Source: Myotis daubentonii
Taxonomy: Eukaryota > Chordata > Mammalia > Chiroptera > Vespertilionidae
Assembly (NCBI RefSeq): GCF_963259705.1
Contig: NC_081846.1
Location: 91,896,641-91,960,640, forward strand
DNA length: 64,000 nucleotides
Direction of reading: 5' to 3'
The notes beneath the pieces were generated by a model. It did not search any database and was not told where the DNA came from. It saw only the letters and a list, made by a program, of their open reading frames with translations. Below are positions 13,217 to 22,314 of the stretch, one piece after another (positions within the stretch are counted from its first letter, which is position 1; the number at the start of each line of letters is the position of its first letter). The translations under genes and the position numbers were made by a program.

Positions 13217-13267
13217 GCCCTGGCCAGTGTTCCTCGATGGTCAGAGAATTGGCCCTTGCATCAAGGG
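13217..13267 (+). mobile_element. Ves SINE, 5' half, split by an ERV
   Basis: Starts gccctggccagtgttcctc, the tRNA-related head of Ves with a degenerate A box. It breaks at catcaaggg, exactly where the ERV 5' LTR begins. The missing part resumes at 16343 (gagggtcacagatttgattt, the B-box region), after the 3' LTR. Head and body together restore the order of a normal Ves. Confidence 0.75.
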
Positions 13268-13650
13268 TGTGGGGACTCTGACCAGAGTACGCCAGAGGTT
13301 AAAGGCCCACTCGCCTGCATGCATGGTGCAGGCAAGGACGCAGCAATATTCTTAGGCTAAAGGACCTTTGCCCTAGGCATGCACAGGGGCAATGACTCAG
13401 CAATCACACTATATATGCTGCACAGGTGCACCCTTATGTAACCAGCTGATGTTTATGTAGCATGGACCTTACTAATTGGCACGAGGCCTCTTTTGTTTGA
13501 GTGTGTACATAAGGTGCCACTGGCCAGCCAGTTGTTGGGTGCTTTGTTCGTAATAAAGCATGGTCCACCTACCTGCTGTCACTCATATGTTCTTCCGATT
13601 TTCTGCACCCAGAGGGGTCAAGTCCTTGGCTGAGGAACTTGCACCCAACA
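13268..13650 (+). mobile_element. ERV 5' LTR
   Basis: 383 bp starting TGTGGGGACTCTGACC and ending GAACTTGCACCCAACA. It pairs along its length with 15959-16342. Shared landmarks are a TATA-like box (gtacataagg, near 13504), a polyadenylation signal aataaagca (near 13552), and the terminal stretch tctgcacccagaggggtcaa. A purine run before 15959 marks the other LTR's start. The visible point differences between the two LTRs mean the insertion is old. Confidence 0.9.
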
Positions 13651-14400
13651 TGTCATGTAGTCAGCAAGATTCTGGTAAGTTGCCCATCTACCCCATTGGA
13701 GGACATGTGGCCTCTGACTGGGCTGTTATCTGGTAGCCATAGTCCTGATGCTTCCCTCCCCCCCTTCCCCATCTCTGAGACTGGGAGCAGGTTGAGGTAC
13801 TGCCAGAGGCATTAGAGAAGGCTTTGTTATCCCTAATGGAACAGATTCCCAAAGACCAGCAGAAGGCTGCCGGCAGGTAGACTGGTTGCTCCTAACAGCC
13901 TCAAAACTGTAACACTGAGAGACAGTGGCTCAGGAAGCTAAGGCACAGAAGTTACACACCCCGGAGGAGGCATTGGAGTCCGGCACACTTGCTAGAGCAG
14001 GGGGTACCTCCCTGGGACAGGAGGGACGGGGAGAATTAGGGCCAGAAGACGGCCCAGAGGACAGTGTTACAACTGGTGTCGTGGCCCCTGTCCTACAGGT
14101 GTGATGGATGATGAAAAGGCGTCTGGAGCACATCAGCCTGTGGCCCAGGAGGGTTAGGGTTAGGGTAGGGTTAGGGACTGTACTAGAGCTGGTTGCCTTA
14201 GGTCCTGAGTGACCTCGCCCAAGTTGGGAGTGGCACAAAACCTCAACTTTGCAAAGTGGGGGATCTTTTTGGAACAGAGGGCAACTGTGAGGATCAACCT
14301 CTGTCACAGGAATTGCAAGCCCTGTTGGGCCCTGTGACATATGAGACCCTCTCAAGGGATGAAACTCCTGTGGAGGAGGTTCTCCCTATCTATTCCTAGA
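13651..14400 (+). pseudogene. ERV leader and decayed gag/pol region
   Basis: Sequence between the 5' LTR and recognisable pol. A splice-donor-like ctggtaagt lies about 25 bases after the LTR, as in a retroviral leader. A canonical primer-binding site is not evident directly after the LTR. A short open stretch near 13790-13875 (reading ...EALEKALLSLMEQIPK...) could be gag-derived but is not diagnostic. The stretch is far too short for intact gag, protease and reverse transcriptase, so most of gag-pol has been deleted. A TTAGGG-like cluster sits at 14151-14176. Confidence 0.55.
14151..14176 (+). repeat. Short interstitial telomere-like repeat
   Basis: Four consecutive TTAGGG-type units (one a 5-base TAGGG) lie inside the decayed ERV interior. 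The tract is 26 bp. It could be a double-strand-break repair scar or a chance expansion of gggttaggg. Confidence 0.8.
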
Positions 14401-14812
14401 GGGTCCGCCACCCCTCCCAGAGACCATGTGGTACATGGACTGGTCAAGCAGGGGAACCCTGCCACATGGACGGCAGTGGCTGTCCCTTTGGATACAGACA
14501 AACTGTGGTTCAATTCTGCTACTGGGCAAAGCAGCCAATGGGTTAAATTGTGAGCAATCTGGATGCTTTTGACAAAGGAGCCTGGCCCTGTGGCCATTGG
14601 AACAGACAGCTGGGCTGTCTTTAAAGGCTTGACTTTGTGGCTGCCACAATGACACAAGCAGCAGTGGGTGATACAACATTGTCCTATATGGGGACAGGAG
14701 ATGTGGAAGGAGATATGGGAAGTAAGGGCTTCCGAAGAGGCAACAACATACCATTTGAGTGGCCATCAACCTCTATTAGCCCCTGGGAATGATGGTCTCA
14801 GTTTCTCTTTTG
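14401..14812 (+). pseudogene. pol: ERV pol remnant: RNase H domain
   Basis: In one frame the translation reads ATWTAVAVPLDTDKLWF, then GQSSQWVKL, TDSWAVFKGLTLWLPQ, QHCPIWGQEMWKEIW and YHLSGHQPLLAPGND. These match, in order, the RNase H subdomain of retroviral Pol, including the TDSWAV aspartate and the SGHQ...PGND end with the conserved His and Asp. Stops at 14551-14553 and near 14647 break the frame, and the region around the first catalytic aspartate (near 14430) is frameshifted. Integrase should follow but is absent: the frame runs straight into envelope-like sequence. This is a dead remnant, seen from the sequence and compared with general family knowledge. Confidence 0.75.
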
Positions 14813-15916
14813 TTTCTTCAACCAGGGTGAGCTTGGCTAACAGCGTAGTGTCGTGGACACACACCTATGCTCAAGTGCACAATGTCTCCCATTGTTGGGT
14901 ATGCACAGAGCTTCCCCCAGGAGCGGCTGGCGAAATCCCATGGAGCATCCATCCGGCCACCACTGCCAACTGGACATGTTTAGCTAACCAAGACTTTGGC
15001 AACATTTCCTGGGACCCTGTGCCCTGAGCCATAGAGACTCTGATCTGGCGGGACCATGGTGATACTCGCCCCTTTATAGGTTATGTGATCTGGAATGGAT
15101 GGAAGTGGATGCTAGGGGAACAAGTAGAATTAAGAGAACTCACAGGCAGGTGTGTGGAGCAGCAGTGATGCAATAAGGATCGTGTTGTCAGCTGGCTGCC
15201 TCCAGACTTGTGCACTAACATAACAACAAATGTTGAGGTCTAGAAGCTCAGGAATGGGAAGTGTTATACCTGTAAATACAATGATCCCAGGATACTTATG
15301 GGTGTGTGGGAGGTATGGCTGGCCCTACCTCCCAGCACATTGAATGGGACTGTGTACCTGGGGTAAATCTATATCCCTGGGAGATCCCCCATAACTGGGA
15401 CTCAGTATACCACCCCAGTGGCATCAAGTTAAAGGGAATCCCTGGTGGTTTTACCCCTTAGCTGTATTCCTTCATGCATGAGGAGCAATTAAGGTAGAGT
15501 TAGAAGTGACAGTCTTAGATGAGCATACAGCTAAAGCCTTGAGTCAGACCCAGCAAACCCTTACCCTAATGATGGATGAAATCATGCATTTGCGCAAAGT
15601 GGTGCTGCAGAATAGAATAGCACTAGATCTGTTAACTGCTGCACAAAGGTGCACTTGTGTCAACCTGCATGTAAAATGCTGTACACGTGTGCCTGACAAT
15701 CAAGGGGATGTAATCAGTGCCCTGCAAGAGACAGACAGGGAAGTGAAGGCCACATAAGCACTCCACCATGACTACCTCTGAGCTTGGTGGGATGGACTGT
15801 CAGGAGTATGGCGCTGGGCATTTGTGAGTTTTGCTATTGGGGCCAGAGTACTGGTCATAACATGTTGTAGTCTGTATTGCTGTTGTGGACTCTGTGCTCA
15901 AGAAGCTGGCATGTAG
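14813..15916 (+). pseudogene. env: ERV env remnant: surface and transmembrane subunits, broken
   Basis: The first part (to 15027) encodes a surface-subunit-like stretch with VSHCWVC, the CxxC motif of gammaretrovirus-type envelopes, and several N-X-S/T sites. The middle (15028-15500) is broken by stops and frame changes. From 15506 a second frame encodes a transmembrane-subunit remnant: a heptad-like helix, then QNRIALDLLTAAQ and the C-X6-CC motif (near 15658-15684). Two stops (15755, 15779) interrupt it. The same frame then reads a tryptophan-rich pre-membrane segment, a hydrophobic anchor and a cysteine-rich tail ending at TAG 15914-15916. The two subunits lie in different frames, so no functional envelope can be made. 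Confidence 0.8.
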
Positions 15917-15945
15917 GCCAGAGTAGCCCATAGAAACCGTCTGGC

Positions 15946-15958
15946 GTAAGGGGTGGAG
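15946..15958 (+). promoter_or_regulatory. ERV polypurine tract
   Basis: gtaaggggtggag directly precedes the TG of the 3' LTR. A purine-rich run at this position primes plus-strand DNA synthesis in retroviruses. It supports the placement of the LTR boundary. Confidence 0.65.
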
Positions 15959-16342
15959 TGTAGGGGCCTTGACCAAAGTATGCCATAGATTAAAGGCCCA
16001 CTCACCATAAGCATGATTGCAGGCGAGGACACAGCAGTATTACTATGGTAAAGGCCCCTTTCCCCTAAGCATGCATGAAAACAATGACTCAGCAATAGCA
16101 CTATACATACTGTGCAAGCTCACCCTTATGTAACCTGCTTATGTTGATGTAGCACAGACATCACTAATTGCCACGAGACCTCTTTTGTTTGAGTGTGTAT
16201 ATAAGGCACCACTGGCCAGCCAGTTGTTGGCTATTTTGTTCATAATAAAGCATGTACCACCTACCTATTGTCACTCATATCTTCTTCCAATTTTCTGCAC
16301 CCAGAGGGGTCAAGACCCTGGCTGAGGAACTTGCACCCAACA
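15959..16342 (+). mobile_element. ERV 3' LTR
   Basis: 384 bp, starting TGTAGGGGCCTTGACC and ending GAACTTGCACCCAACA. It has a better TATA box than the 5' copy (gtgtatataagg, near 16195) and the polyadenylation signal aataaagca (near 16245). The flanking bases aaggg (13263-13267) and gaggg (16343-16347) match in four of five positions and are the likely target duplication. They fall within a Ves SINE, so the retrovirus inserted into that SINE. Confidence 0.9.
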
Positions 16343-16440
16343 GAGGGTCACAGATTTGATTTCTGGTCAAGAGCACATAGCTGGGTTGCAGGTTTGATGC
16401 TGGACTTAGTCTGGGTGTGTGCGGGAAACTGTTAGGGTCA
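16343..16440 (+). mobile_element. Ves SINE, 3' half, split by the ERV
   Basis: Continues the SINE begun at 13217: gagggtcacagatttgattt, then tggtcaagagcacatagctg and the gtgtgtgcgggaa region of the Ves body. The distal CT-rich and A-rich tail is missing or badly decayed. Confidence 0.65.
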
Positions 16441-16489
16441 CCGAAGGAGGTACACATGAAGAAAAAAGTGGTAAAGTATAATATATTTA

Positions 16490-16994
16490 CTAGAGGCCCA
16501 GTGCATGAAATCCGTGCACTGGGGGGGGGGTGTCCCTCAGCTCAGCCTGCACCCATTCCAATCTGGGACCCCTCAGGGGATGTCCAACTGTCGGTCTGAC
16601 CAGCAGTCGGACATCCCTCTCACAATCTGGGACTGGTGGCTCCCAACTGCTTGCCTCCCTGCCTTCCTGATTGCCCCTAACTGCTTCTGCCTGCCAATCT
16701 GATCAGCCCCTAACCACTCCCCTGCCAGCCTGATTGATGGCTAACTGCTCCCCTGTGGGCTCAATTGCCTCCAACTGCCCTCCCCTGCTAGCCTGGTTGA
16801 CCCTAACTGCCCTCCTCTGCTGGCCTGATTGTCTACCCCTACCCTCCCCTGCAGGCCATCTTGTGGCTGTGGATGCTGCCATCTTTGAGGGCATGGCAGT
16901 CATTTAGCATATTCCCTCCTTATTGGCTGTGGGTGCTGCCATTTTTGCAACAGTGTGAGGGTCAATTAGCATATTCCCTCTTTATTAGATAGGA
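16490..16994 (-). mobile_element. HeliBat-type Helitron (first of a chain of three)
   Basis: 505 bp. Plus strand begins ctagaggcccagtgcatgaa (3' end and hairpin of a minus-strand element) and ends tttattagatagga (5' end). Flanking bases are A and T. The interior has the family's imperfect 'gcctgattgcccctaactgc' CT-rich tandem repeats (16650-16850) and paired attagcatattccctc motifs near the 5' end. No coding capacity. Confidence 0.93.
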
Positions 16995-17155
16995 TTAGTG
17001 TCCCGGTGCATGGATTCATGCACATTGAAAGGAAATTAATTAGAAAAAATATTTTAATATCGCCATCCACCCTTTCTCTATAATAGAAGTGTCAACCAAA
17101 TTCACGATCAACAATGACAGATAAAAACACCTGCATGCAATTAGTGCCAGCGAGA

Positions 17156-17158
<3 letters not shown>

Positions 17159-17231
<73 letters not shown>
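17159..17231. repeat. (AT)n microsatellite with GATA tail
   Basis: About 27 AT dinucleotides followed by five GATA/TAGA units. It is a simple sequence repeat with no other content. Confidence 0.97.
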
Positions 17232-17429
17232 CTTGCTTAATTAGACCTGCTTTCTGATTTAGCTAAACTTTTTCCAGCCCAGTGAATCACCTCAACTTCT
17301 CTTTCAGGTAATTGTCAGCAACACAGCAGTAAATATCAACATGATGCAGATTATTATTATAGATCATGCAGGAGAACAAAGGGTAAAATATTTAACTGCA
17401 GCAGTGTTTGACTATATTCTGCAAAGTGA

Positions 17430-17645
17430 GAAAACCTGAAGTCATTTTCAAGGTCTACCATTTCTTACTTCTTTTCAGTGGGGTCAAGTTTCTAAGCTTT
17501 CTAAATCTTCATTTTCTGGCTGATGAAAAGAAAATAGGATTCTACCGAGTCTCTTATCTACCTGCTTCAGGACTTCTGTGAGGATCAAATGAGATGAGGT
17601 ATGGGAAAATGCTTCATAGATATTTGGTTAAAGTGTGAAATGTTT
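17430..17645 (-). repeat. MIR-like SINE fragment
   Basis: The order of short matches (tctaaatcttcattttctgg, a T-rich pause, then ctgtgaggatcaaatgagat) resembles the right part of MIR, where '...tcatctgtaaaatgg...gtgaggattaaatgag' is expected. Strongly diverged. Confidence 0.5.
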
Positions 17646-17704
17646 GCACCTGGCTATAAAGCAAGTTGTGTTCCTGGGCTGAAGAAACTCCAAGGAGGCT
17701 AGTT

Positions 17705-17917
17705 CAGCTGTGGGCAAACTACGGCCCGCGGGCCGGATCCGGCCCGTTTGAAATGAATAAAACTAAAAAAAAAAAGACCGTATCCTTTTATGTACTGATG
17801 TTTACTTTGAATTTATATTAGTTCACACAAACACTCCATCCATGCTTTTGTTCCGGCCCTCCGGTCCAGTTTAAGAACCCATTGTGGCCCTCGAGTCAAA
17901 AAGTTTGCCCACCCCTG
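17705..17917. mobile_element. nhAT-type hAT element with perfect 8-bp TSD
   Basis: 213 bp with inverted ends: cagctgtgggcaaacta at the left, and at the right the complement of cagGGGtgggcaaactttttg. The 8-bp target duplication ggctagtt is identical at 17697-17704 and 17918-17925. The interior contains the CGG-rich cggcccgcgggccggatccg palindrome, an A run and gttcacacaaacactccatc. Copies of the same family lie at 38039 and 59826. Non-autonomous, with no transposase. Confidence 0.95.
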
Positions 17918-18730
17918 GGCTAGTTGCTAGGGAGAGGAAGCGGGCGTTGCTACATGATGTCATTACCTGGAGGCCACAGCCACCATTTCCGAGCTGGGCT
18001 GGGCTGTGGGCCGCATTTTGTGCCATGGGGTCTCAGCAGTGTTGGCTGCAATTTGGTGGGCTGTCACTTTGGGGTGGTGGCAGGGCCTGTGTCCCACTTG
18101 GGGAAGCCGAGTGTTGGCTTGTGGGTTCCAGGTCTGCTGTGCCATTTCTCTGTAAATGGCCAGGGCGTGTCAGGGCAGCTCCTGCATTAAGCATCTGCCC
18201 CCTGGTGATCAGTGTGCATTATAGAGACAGGTTGGATGGTTGGACACTTAGCACATTAGCCTTTTATATATATACTAGGGGCCCGGTGCACGAAATTCGT
18301 GCACTGGGTGTGTGTGTGGGGGAGTGTCCCTCAGCCCAGCCTGCCCCCTCTCACATACTGGGAGCCCTCAGGCGTTGACCCCCATCACCCTACAATCGCA
18401 GGATCAGCCCCTTGCCCAGGCCTGACGCCTCTGGCCTAGGCGTCCGGCCTGGGCAGCGGGGACCTGCAGTGGCAGCGGGGGGGTGCCGCGATCGCGCGGG
18501 CTCCGCCCCTGCCCCTGCAGGACGCCTCTGGCTGAGGCGTCCGGCCCGGGCAGCGGGGACCCGCAGCTGCAGCGGCCCCGCGATCGTGGGCTTTGCTTTA
18601 GGCCCAGGCAAGGGACCCCTAGCTCCTAGGACTGCCAGCTTCGACCGTGCCCAGCTCCCATCGCTGGCTCCACCCCTACTTCCTGCTATCACTGGCCAGG
18701 GCAGAAAAGGCGCCTGATTCTCCGATCATG

Positions 18731-18784
18731 GCTGGGGGGCAGGGCAAAGGCGGCCCCAGGGCCGCCTTTGCCCTGCCCCCCAGC
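18731..18784. repeat. 54-bp near-perfect palindrome
   Basis: Arms gctggggggcagggcaaagg + cggc and its exact complement (24 bp each) surround cccagg, whose outer four bases also pair. That gives 26-bp arms around a 2-base centre. It lies inside the Helitron at 18275-19056. Confidence 0.97.
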
Positions 18785-18895
18785 TCTTAGCTCCTCCCTG
18801 GGTTTCCAATCACTGTCAGTGGCAGGGGGCTTCTTCCTGCTTTCCCTTTCGCCTCCCTGCATTGTGCCTACATATGCAAATTAACCTCCATCTTG

Positions 18896-18980
18896 TTGGC
18901 AGTTAACTGCCAATCTTAGTTGGCAGTTAACTGCCAATCTTAGTTGGCAGTTAACTGTCAATCTTAGTTGGCAGTTAATT
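18896..18980. repeat. Tandem array of a self-complementary 24-bp unit
   Basis: Three and a half units of 24 bp. Each contains the perfect 18-bp palindrome TTGGCAGTTAACTGCCAA plus the linker tcttag; the third unit has one change. The array is bracketed by inverted copies of atatgcaaattaac (about 18871 and 18974), so the whole can fold as one larger hairpin. Confidence 0.95.
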
Positions 18981-19056
18981 TGCATATAGCCCTGATTAGC
19001 CAATGAAAAGGGTAGCTCGTACGCCAATTACAATTTTTCCCTTTTATTAGTGTTGA

Positions 19057-19344
19057 TAGATTAAGTCATCTGGGAAACCAGATGGACTGAGCCCCGAGAT
19101 GGCTTCAGGACCCAGAAACAGGGAGTCAGAAATTTTAAAGGACTCTAGGCAGGCTTTTTTGAGTGGGGAATTCTCTGGGTGGATCCAGAACACGGGAAAG
19201 TCCAGAGTGGAAAGTTACTGGTCTTAGCAAATAGAATGTGGTCTAAGTGAAAGGGAGCATCAGTTGTGAAATGATCTAAAGATCAGTTTCACAGGAGAGG
19301 TGATATTGATCCAATTATTTGATCAGACCTAACAGAGGCAATCA
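19057..19344. other. No feature recognised
   Basis: Mixed-composition sequence between a Helitron and a Ves tail fragment. Nothing diagnostic seen. Confidence 0.4.
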
Positions 19345-19432
19345 ATGGATGTGTCTCTCACATGGATGTTTCTCCCTCTCTCTTTCATCTCTAAAAAAAA
19401 TTAATGAAAAAATATCCTTAGTTGAGTATTAA
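19345..19432 (+). mobile_element. Ves SINE, 3' fragment
   Basis: Contains the Ves tail order: atcaatggatgtgtctctc, acatggatgtttctccctc, then ctctaaaaaaaattaatg and an A-rich end. The tRNA-like head is missing, so this is a truncated copy. Confidence 0.75.
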
Positions 19433-20275
19433 TTAAAAAAAAAAGAGTTGTCAAAGATAAACAAAACCAGCTATCAATTGAAGCAGTAAAAATGGATTTC
19501 ATTCAATAACTGCTGGCAGCAGGAGAAGAAACTGAGTTCCTTTCTGATTTGTGCAGAGGCCACTGGGCATTTTGAAGAGAGAGTGAGGGAGTGGGGAGGG
19601 TCCAGCAGGACTCAATAGTGTCGGGGAAATGAAAATTAGAAAGGGTTAGTCGGTGTAAATGCAATTAGGTCTGCTGTGTCTGCCAGCTAGCAGGCAATTA
19701 AGGAAGTGGGATTCTATTTCCCCACAGAAACTGGGAGACAGTGGCCCTATCTCACCTGATGATTACTTTTCAAAGGAATGCCTTTCAGGTCCTTGAGGAT
19801 GATACTTCTGAATTGTAAGAGATACAATTCACAATTGTAAACCCTTTTCAGTAATTTCTAAAAAGTGAGCGAGGTCCGAGGCCTACGTTCCTGTGTTGGC
19901 TGGAAGAAACAGTAAGTCCTCCTGGGAGTGTGGAACTTTTCCAGGCAGACACTTAGCTTGTCTGCACACTTACCTGACCTGGTCACCGGGGACTAGGATT
20001 GGTCCTATTTCCCTGGTCAAAGCTAATGAGTTATTTCTAATTTTCATCCATGGCCAAGAGCAGATTGAACAAAATACACTCTAGGTGAATATCAGTCCTG
20101 AATTCTCCTTTAAGAAATATACACCTGGGGTCCTTTTAAATATAAGGATAGTAATCTCCTTGGGTTCTGGCCCAGATTATAGCCACCGTCACTGTCACTA
20201 AATAGTTAGCATCATTAATCACTACCTAAACCTATCATTATCATCATTACCAATACCAGAATTATCATCAGCACT
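19433..20275. other. No gene recognised; single-copy sequence
   Basis: Includes a run of short TCA-rich triplets near 20180-20275 but no element termini. The open frame at 19893-20084 has no domain. Confidence 0.45.
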
Positions 20276-20445
20276 AAACTTATTTGAGCACTAAGTGTCA
20301 GATACTACAAAGATCTCCAAATGGAGGATTTCATTAAATTTTAACTGCTACACTATATAGGGGAGCTGGTGGCAAAACTGGAGCTTAGGGACCACGTAAC
20401 AAGTGAAGGAGCCTGCATTCAAACGAGGGCCAGTATCAGACCCAC
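20276..20445 (+). repeat. MIR SINE fragment
   Basis: Ordered weak matches to MIR: ttatttgagcactaagtgtc agatact, atttcattaaattttaactg, then a gggagctggtggcaaaactg segment near the B-side end. Diverged, as expected of an ancient SINE. Confidence 0.55.
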
Positions 20446-21440
20446 CTTGGATTTTTGGGGTGTTCGCTTCATTATGTCTCAGTATACTTTGCAGTGCAGA
20501 CCAAAGGCTACAACTAGAACTGAAAAGAAAAAAATAAAATAGAATCAAAGAACCACAACTGGCCGAGGTAGTATTCTTCAGAAAATACTGCTGGTACAAT
20601 AATAGCTTTCTTTTCTCTTCTACTGACTTAATGCTTTTGTTTGTTCATTTGTTTAGGTAAAAATTGCTTTCTGACATGTATTTGAAATGTTAGTAAGACT
20701 GTCTATGAAGCAGCTGGATTTAGTGACTGTCGGAAACCTTTATGTTCAACAGGCATTGCCTCGAATGGGCATCTCCGGAGAATAATTGGAAACTGGCTGC
20801 CTCTGTCCAGCTCTGTGTTCTTTGAGTACTGCTTACATTTTCTTTTTTATGAAAAAGTAAAAAATAAAAGATGTTCTGTGATTCATAAAGAGTTGAAGAG
20901 CCACAAATGGAGAAAGCTTGGATGTAGAAACCTAAATTTCATTCAAAGAAAACAGTTAAATTATTTGTTTGGTATGTAGCTCATGGTGAAGTGAAATCTT
21001 TTTGAGTTGTGAGATTACAAACAGCAGCTGCAAATAATAAACTGCTGTGATCCACTTCATTTCCCTTTTGTGTCTTTTAGAACTAGAGAGGAAATTTACA
21101 CACTTGGGTTTTTTAAATACCTGCTCTTTGTCTTTCTCTTTTATAAAAATGAGGTCTTACATATCATGTATCAAAACCATGGAGAGATTTCATTTAAATA
21201 ATAAAAAAGGAGTTTCCATACACCAAACCAAGGTTTTGTAGACAAAGAGAACTGAGATGGAATCTACCCTCTGTTTACTGATCACTTGTTCTATGACCTT
21301 GGACCAATTCTCACTCTGCATACTCATCATGAGCGTACATAGATAGGTGATAGATAGTGCGCTTGATATACATAATGTATACCTTACATGGTGGGCGAAA
21401 GTAGGTTTATATTTGTGAGTATTAATTATTTTATTATTAC
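20446..21440. other. No gene recognised; single-copy sequence
   Basis: No transposon ends and no convincing exon. The stretch around 20700-20830 has a more balanced composition than its surroundings but no open frame with a recognisable motif. Confidence 0.45.
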
Positions 21441-21441
21441 A

Positions 21442-21927
21442 CTAGTGGCCCGGTGCATGAAATTTGTGCATGGGGGGAGGGTGTCCTTTAGCCCAGCCTG
21501 CACACTCTCCCATCTGGGGCCCCTCGGGGGATGGCTGACTGATGGTTTAGGGATCGGGCCTAACCCAGTAGTCAGACATCCCTCTTGCAATCTGGGACCA
21601 CTAGCTCCTAACCACTCATCTGCCTGCCTGCCTGATCACCCCTAACCACTCTGCCTTCCGGCCTCATTGCCCCCAACTGCTCCCCCCGCCAGCCTGCTCA
21701 TCCCCAACTGCCGCCCCTGCCGGCCTTCTCGCCTCCACCTGCTTCCCCCCTTGCCAGCCTTCTCACCTCCACCTGCCTGACCCCACCGGCCTGCTTGCTC
21801 CCAGCTGCCCCCCATGCCGGCCTGATTGCCCCTAACTGCCTCTGCCTCAGCCCCACCACCTTTGTCCAGAAGGATTTCCAGAAGGTCTCCTGGTCTAATT
21901 AGCATATTACCCTTTTATTAATGTAGA
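21442..21927 (-). mobile_element. HeliBat-type Helitron
   Basis: 486 bp. Plus strand begins ctagtggcccggtgcatgaa and ends cttttattaatgtaga, flanked by A (21441) and T (21928). The interior has the gcctgcctgcctgatcaccc-type degenerate repeats. The minus-strand open frame covering 21642-21905 follows these repeats and is not a gene. Confidence 0.92.
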
Positions 21928-21979
21928 TTACAACTGTAAACTTACTTTTTCCCACCCCTGTATATAAACCTAGATGGAT

Positions 21980-22060
21980 ACAGACACACACACAGACACA
22001 CACAGACACACACAGAAAAATACACACACACACACATATATATATATGTGTGTGTGTTGA
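21980..22060. repeat. (CA)n / (TA)n / (TG)n simple repeat
   Basis: Alternating purine-pyrimidine tract: acacacacagacacac runs, then atatatatat, then gtgtgtgt. It can form Z-DNA or a cruciform. Confidence 0.95.
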
Positions 22061-22087
22061 TATATAAATACATACAAAAACATTTTT

Positions 22088-22301
22088 TTAAATATATTTT
22101 ATTGATTTTTTACAGAGAGGAAGGGAGAGAGATAGAGAGTTAGAAACATCGATGAGAGAGAAACATCGATCAGCTGCCTCCTGCACATCTCCCACTGGGG
22201 ATGTGCCCGCAACCCAGGTACATGCCCTGGACCGGAATCGAACCTGGGACCCTTCAGTCCGCAGGCCGACGCTCTATCCACTGAGCCAAACCGGTTTCGG
22301 C
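22088..22301 (-). mobile_element. Ves SINE, full length, young
   Basis: Minus-strand copy. The plus strand shows the A-rich tail complement (taaatatattttattgat), then ctgcctcctgcacatctccc and the tRNA head complement with B box ggaatcgaacctggg and A box ccactgagccaaaccgg. A 13-bp target duplication caaaaacattttt flanks it at 22075-22087 and 22302-22314. The near-consensus sequence and intact duplication suggest a recent insertion. Confidence 0.95.
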
Positions 22302-22314
22302 CAAAAACATTTTT

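Larger units (their letters stand above)
16995..18272 (-). mobile_element. Probable decayed Helitron, interrupted by an hAT
   Basis: Immediately next to the previous Helitron the plus strand reads ttagtgtcccggtgcatgga, a mutated Helitron 3' terminus with its hairpin (tgcatggattcatgca). At the other end, 18185-18272 resembles a HeliBat 5' region: ctgccccctggtgatcagtg, then ttagccttttatatatata. If these belong together, this is a ~1.28-kb minus-strand element. It contains an (AT)n run (17159-17212), MIR-like sequence near 17430-17640 and an nhAT at 17705-17917. The alternative is two truncated Helitrons flanking host DNA. The termini are seen; the joining is inference. Confidence 0.5.
18275..19056 (-). 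mobile_element. GC-rich Helitron with palindromes
   Basis: 782 bp. Plus strand begins ctaggggcccggtgcacgaa with the 3' hairpin (gtgcacgaaattcgtgcac) and ends cttttattagtgttga (5' terminus TCAACACTAATAAAAG on the minus strand), next to T at 19057. The interior is unusually GC- and CpG-rich. It holds a degenerate direct duplication (about 18419-18480 and 18519-18580, each with gacgcctctggc), a 54-bp near-perfect palindrome (18731-18784) and a palindromic 24-bp tandem array (18896-18980). Open frames on both strands in this GC-rich part are composition artefacts. No replicase or helicase sequence is present. Confidence 0.88.

Noticed and set aside
14100..14200. Chromosome end or telomere fusion
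   Set aside because: Only 26 bp of TTAGGG-like sequence within a provirus; far too short and not near subtelomeric repeats.
14341..15757. Three plus-strand frames as a functional retroviral gene
   Set aside because: Stops at 14551, about 14647, 15755 and 15779, a frame change between subunits, and missing integrase show a dead provirus.
17884..18378. 164-codon plus-strand frame
   Set aside because: It spans an hAT end, its target duplication and two Helitron termini, so it cannot be a conserved coding sequence.
18390..18717. Overlapping 100-codon frames on both strands
   Set aside because: They lie in the GC-rich interior of a Helitron, where stop codons are rare by composition.
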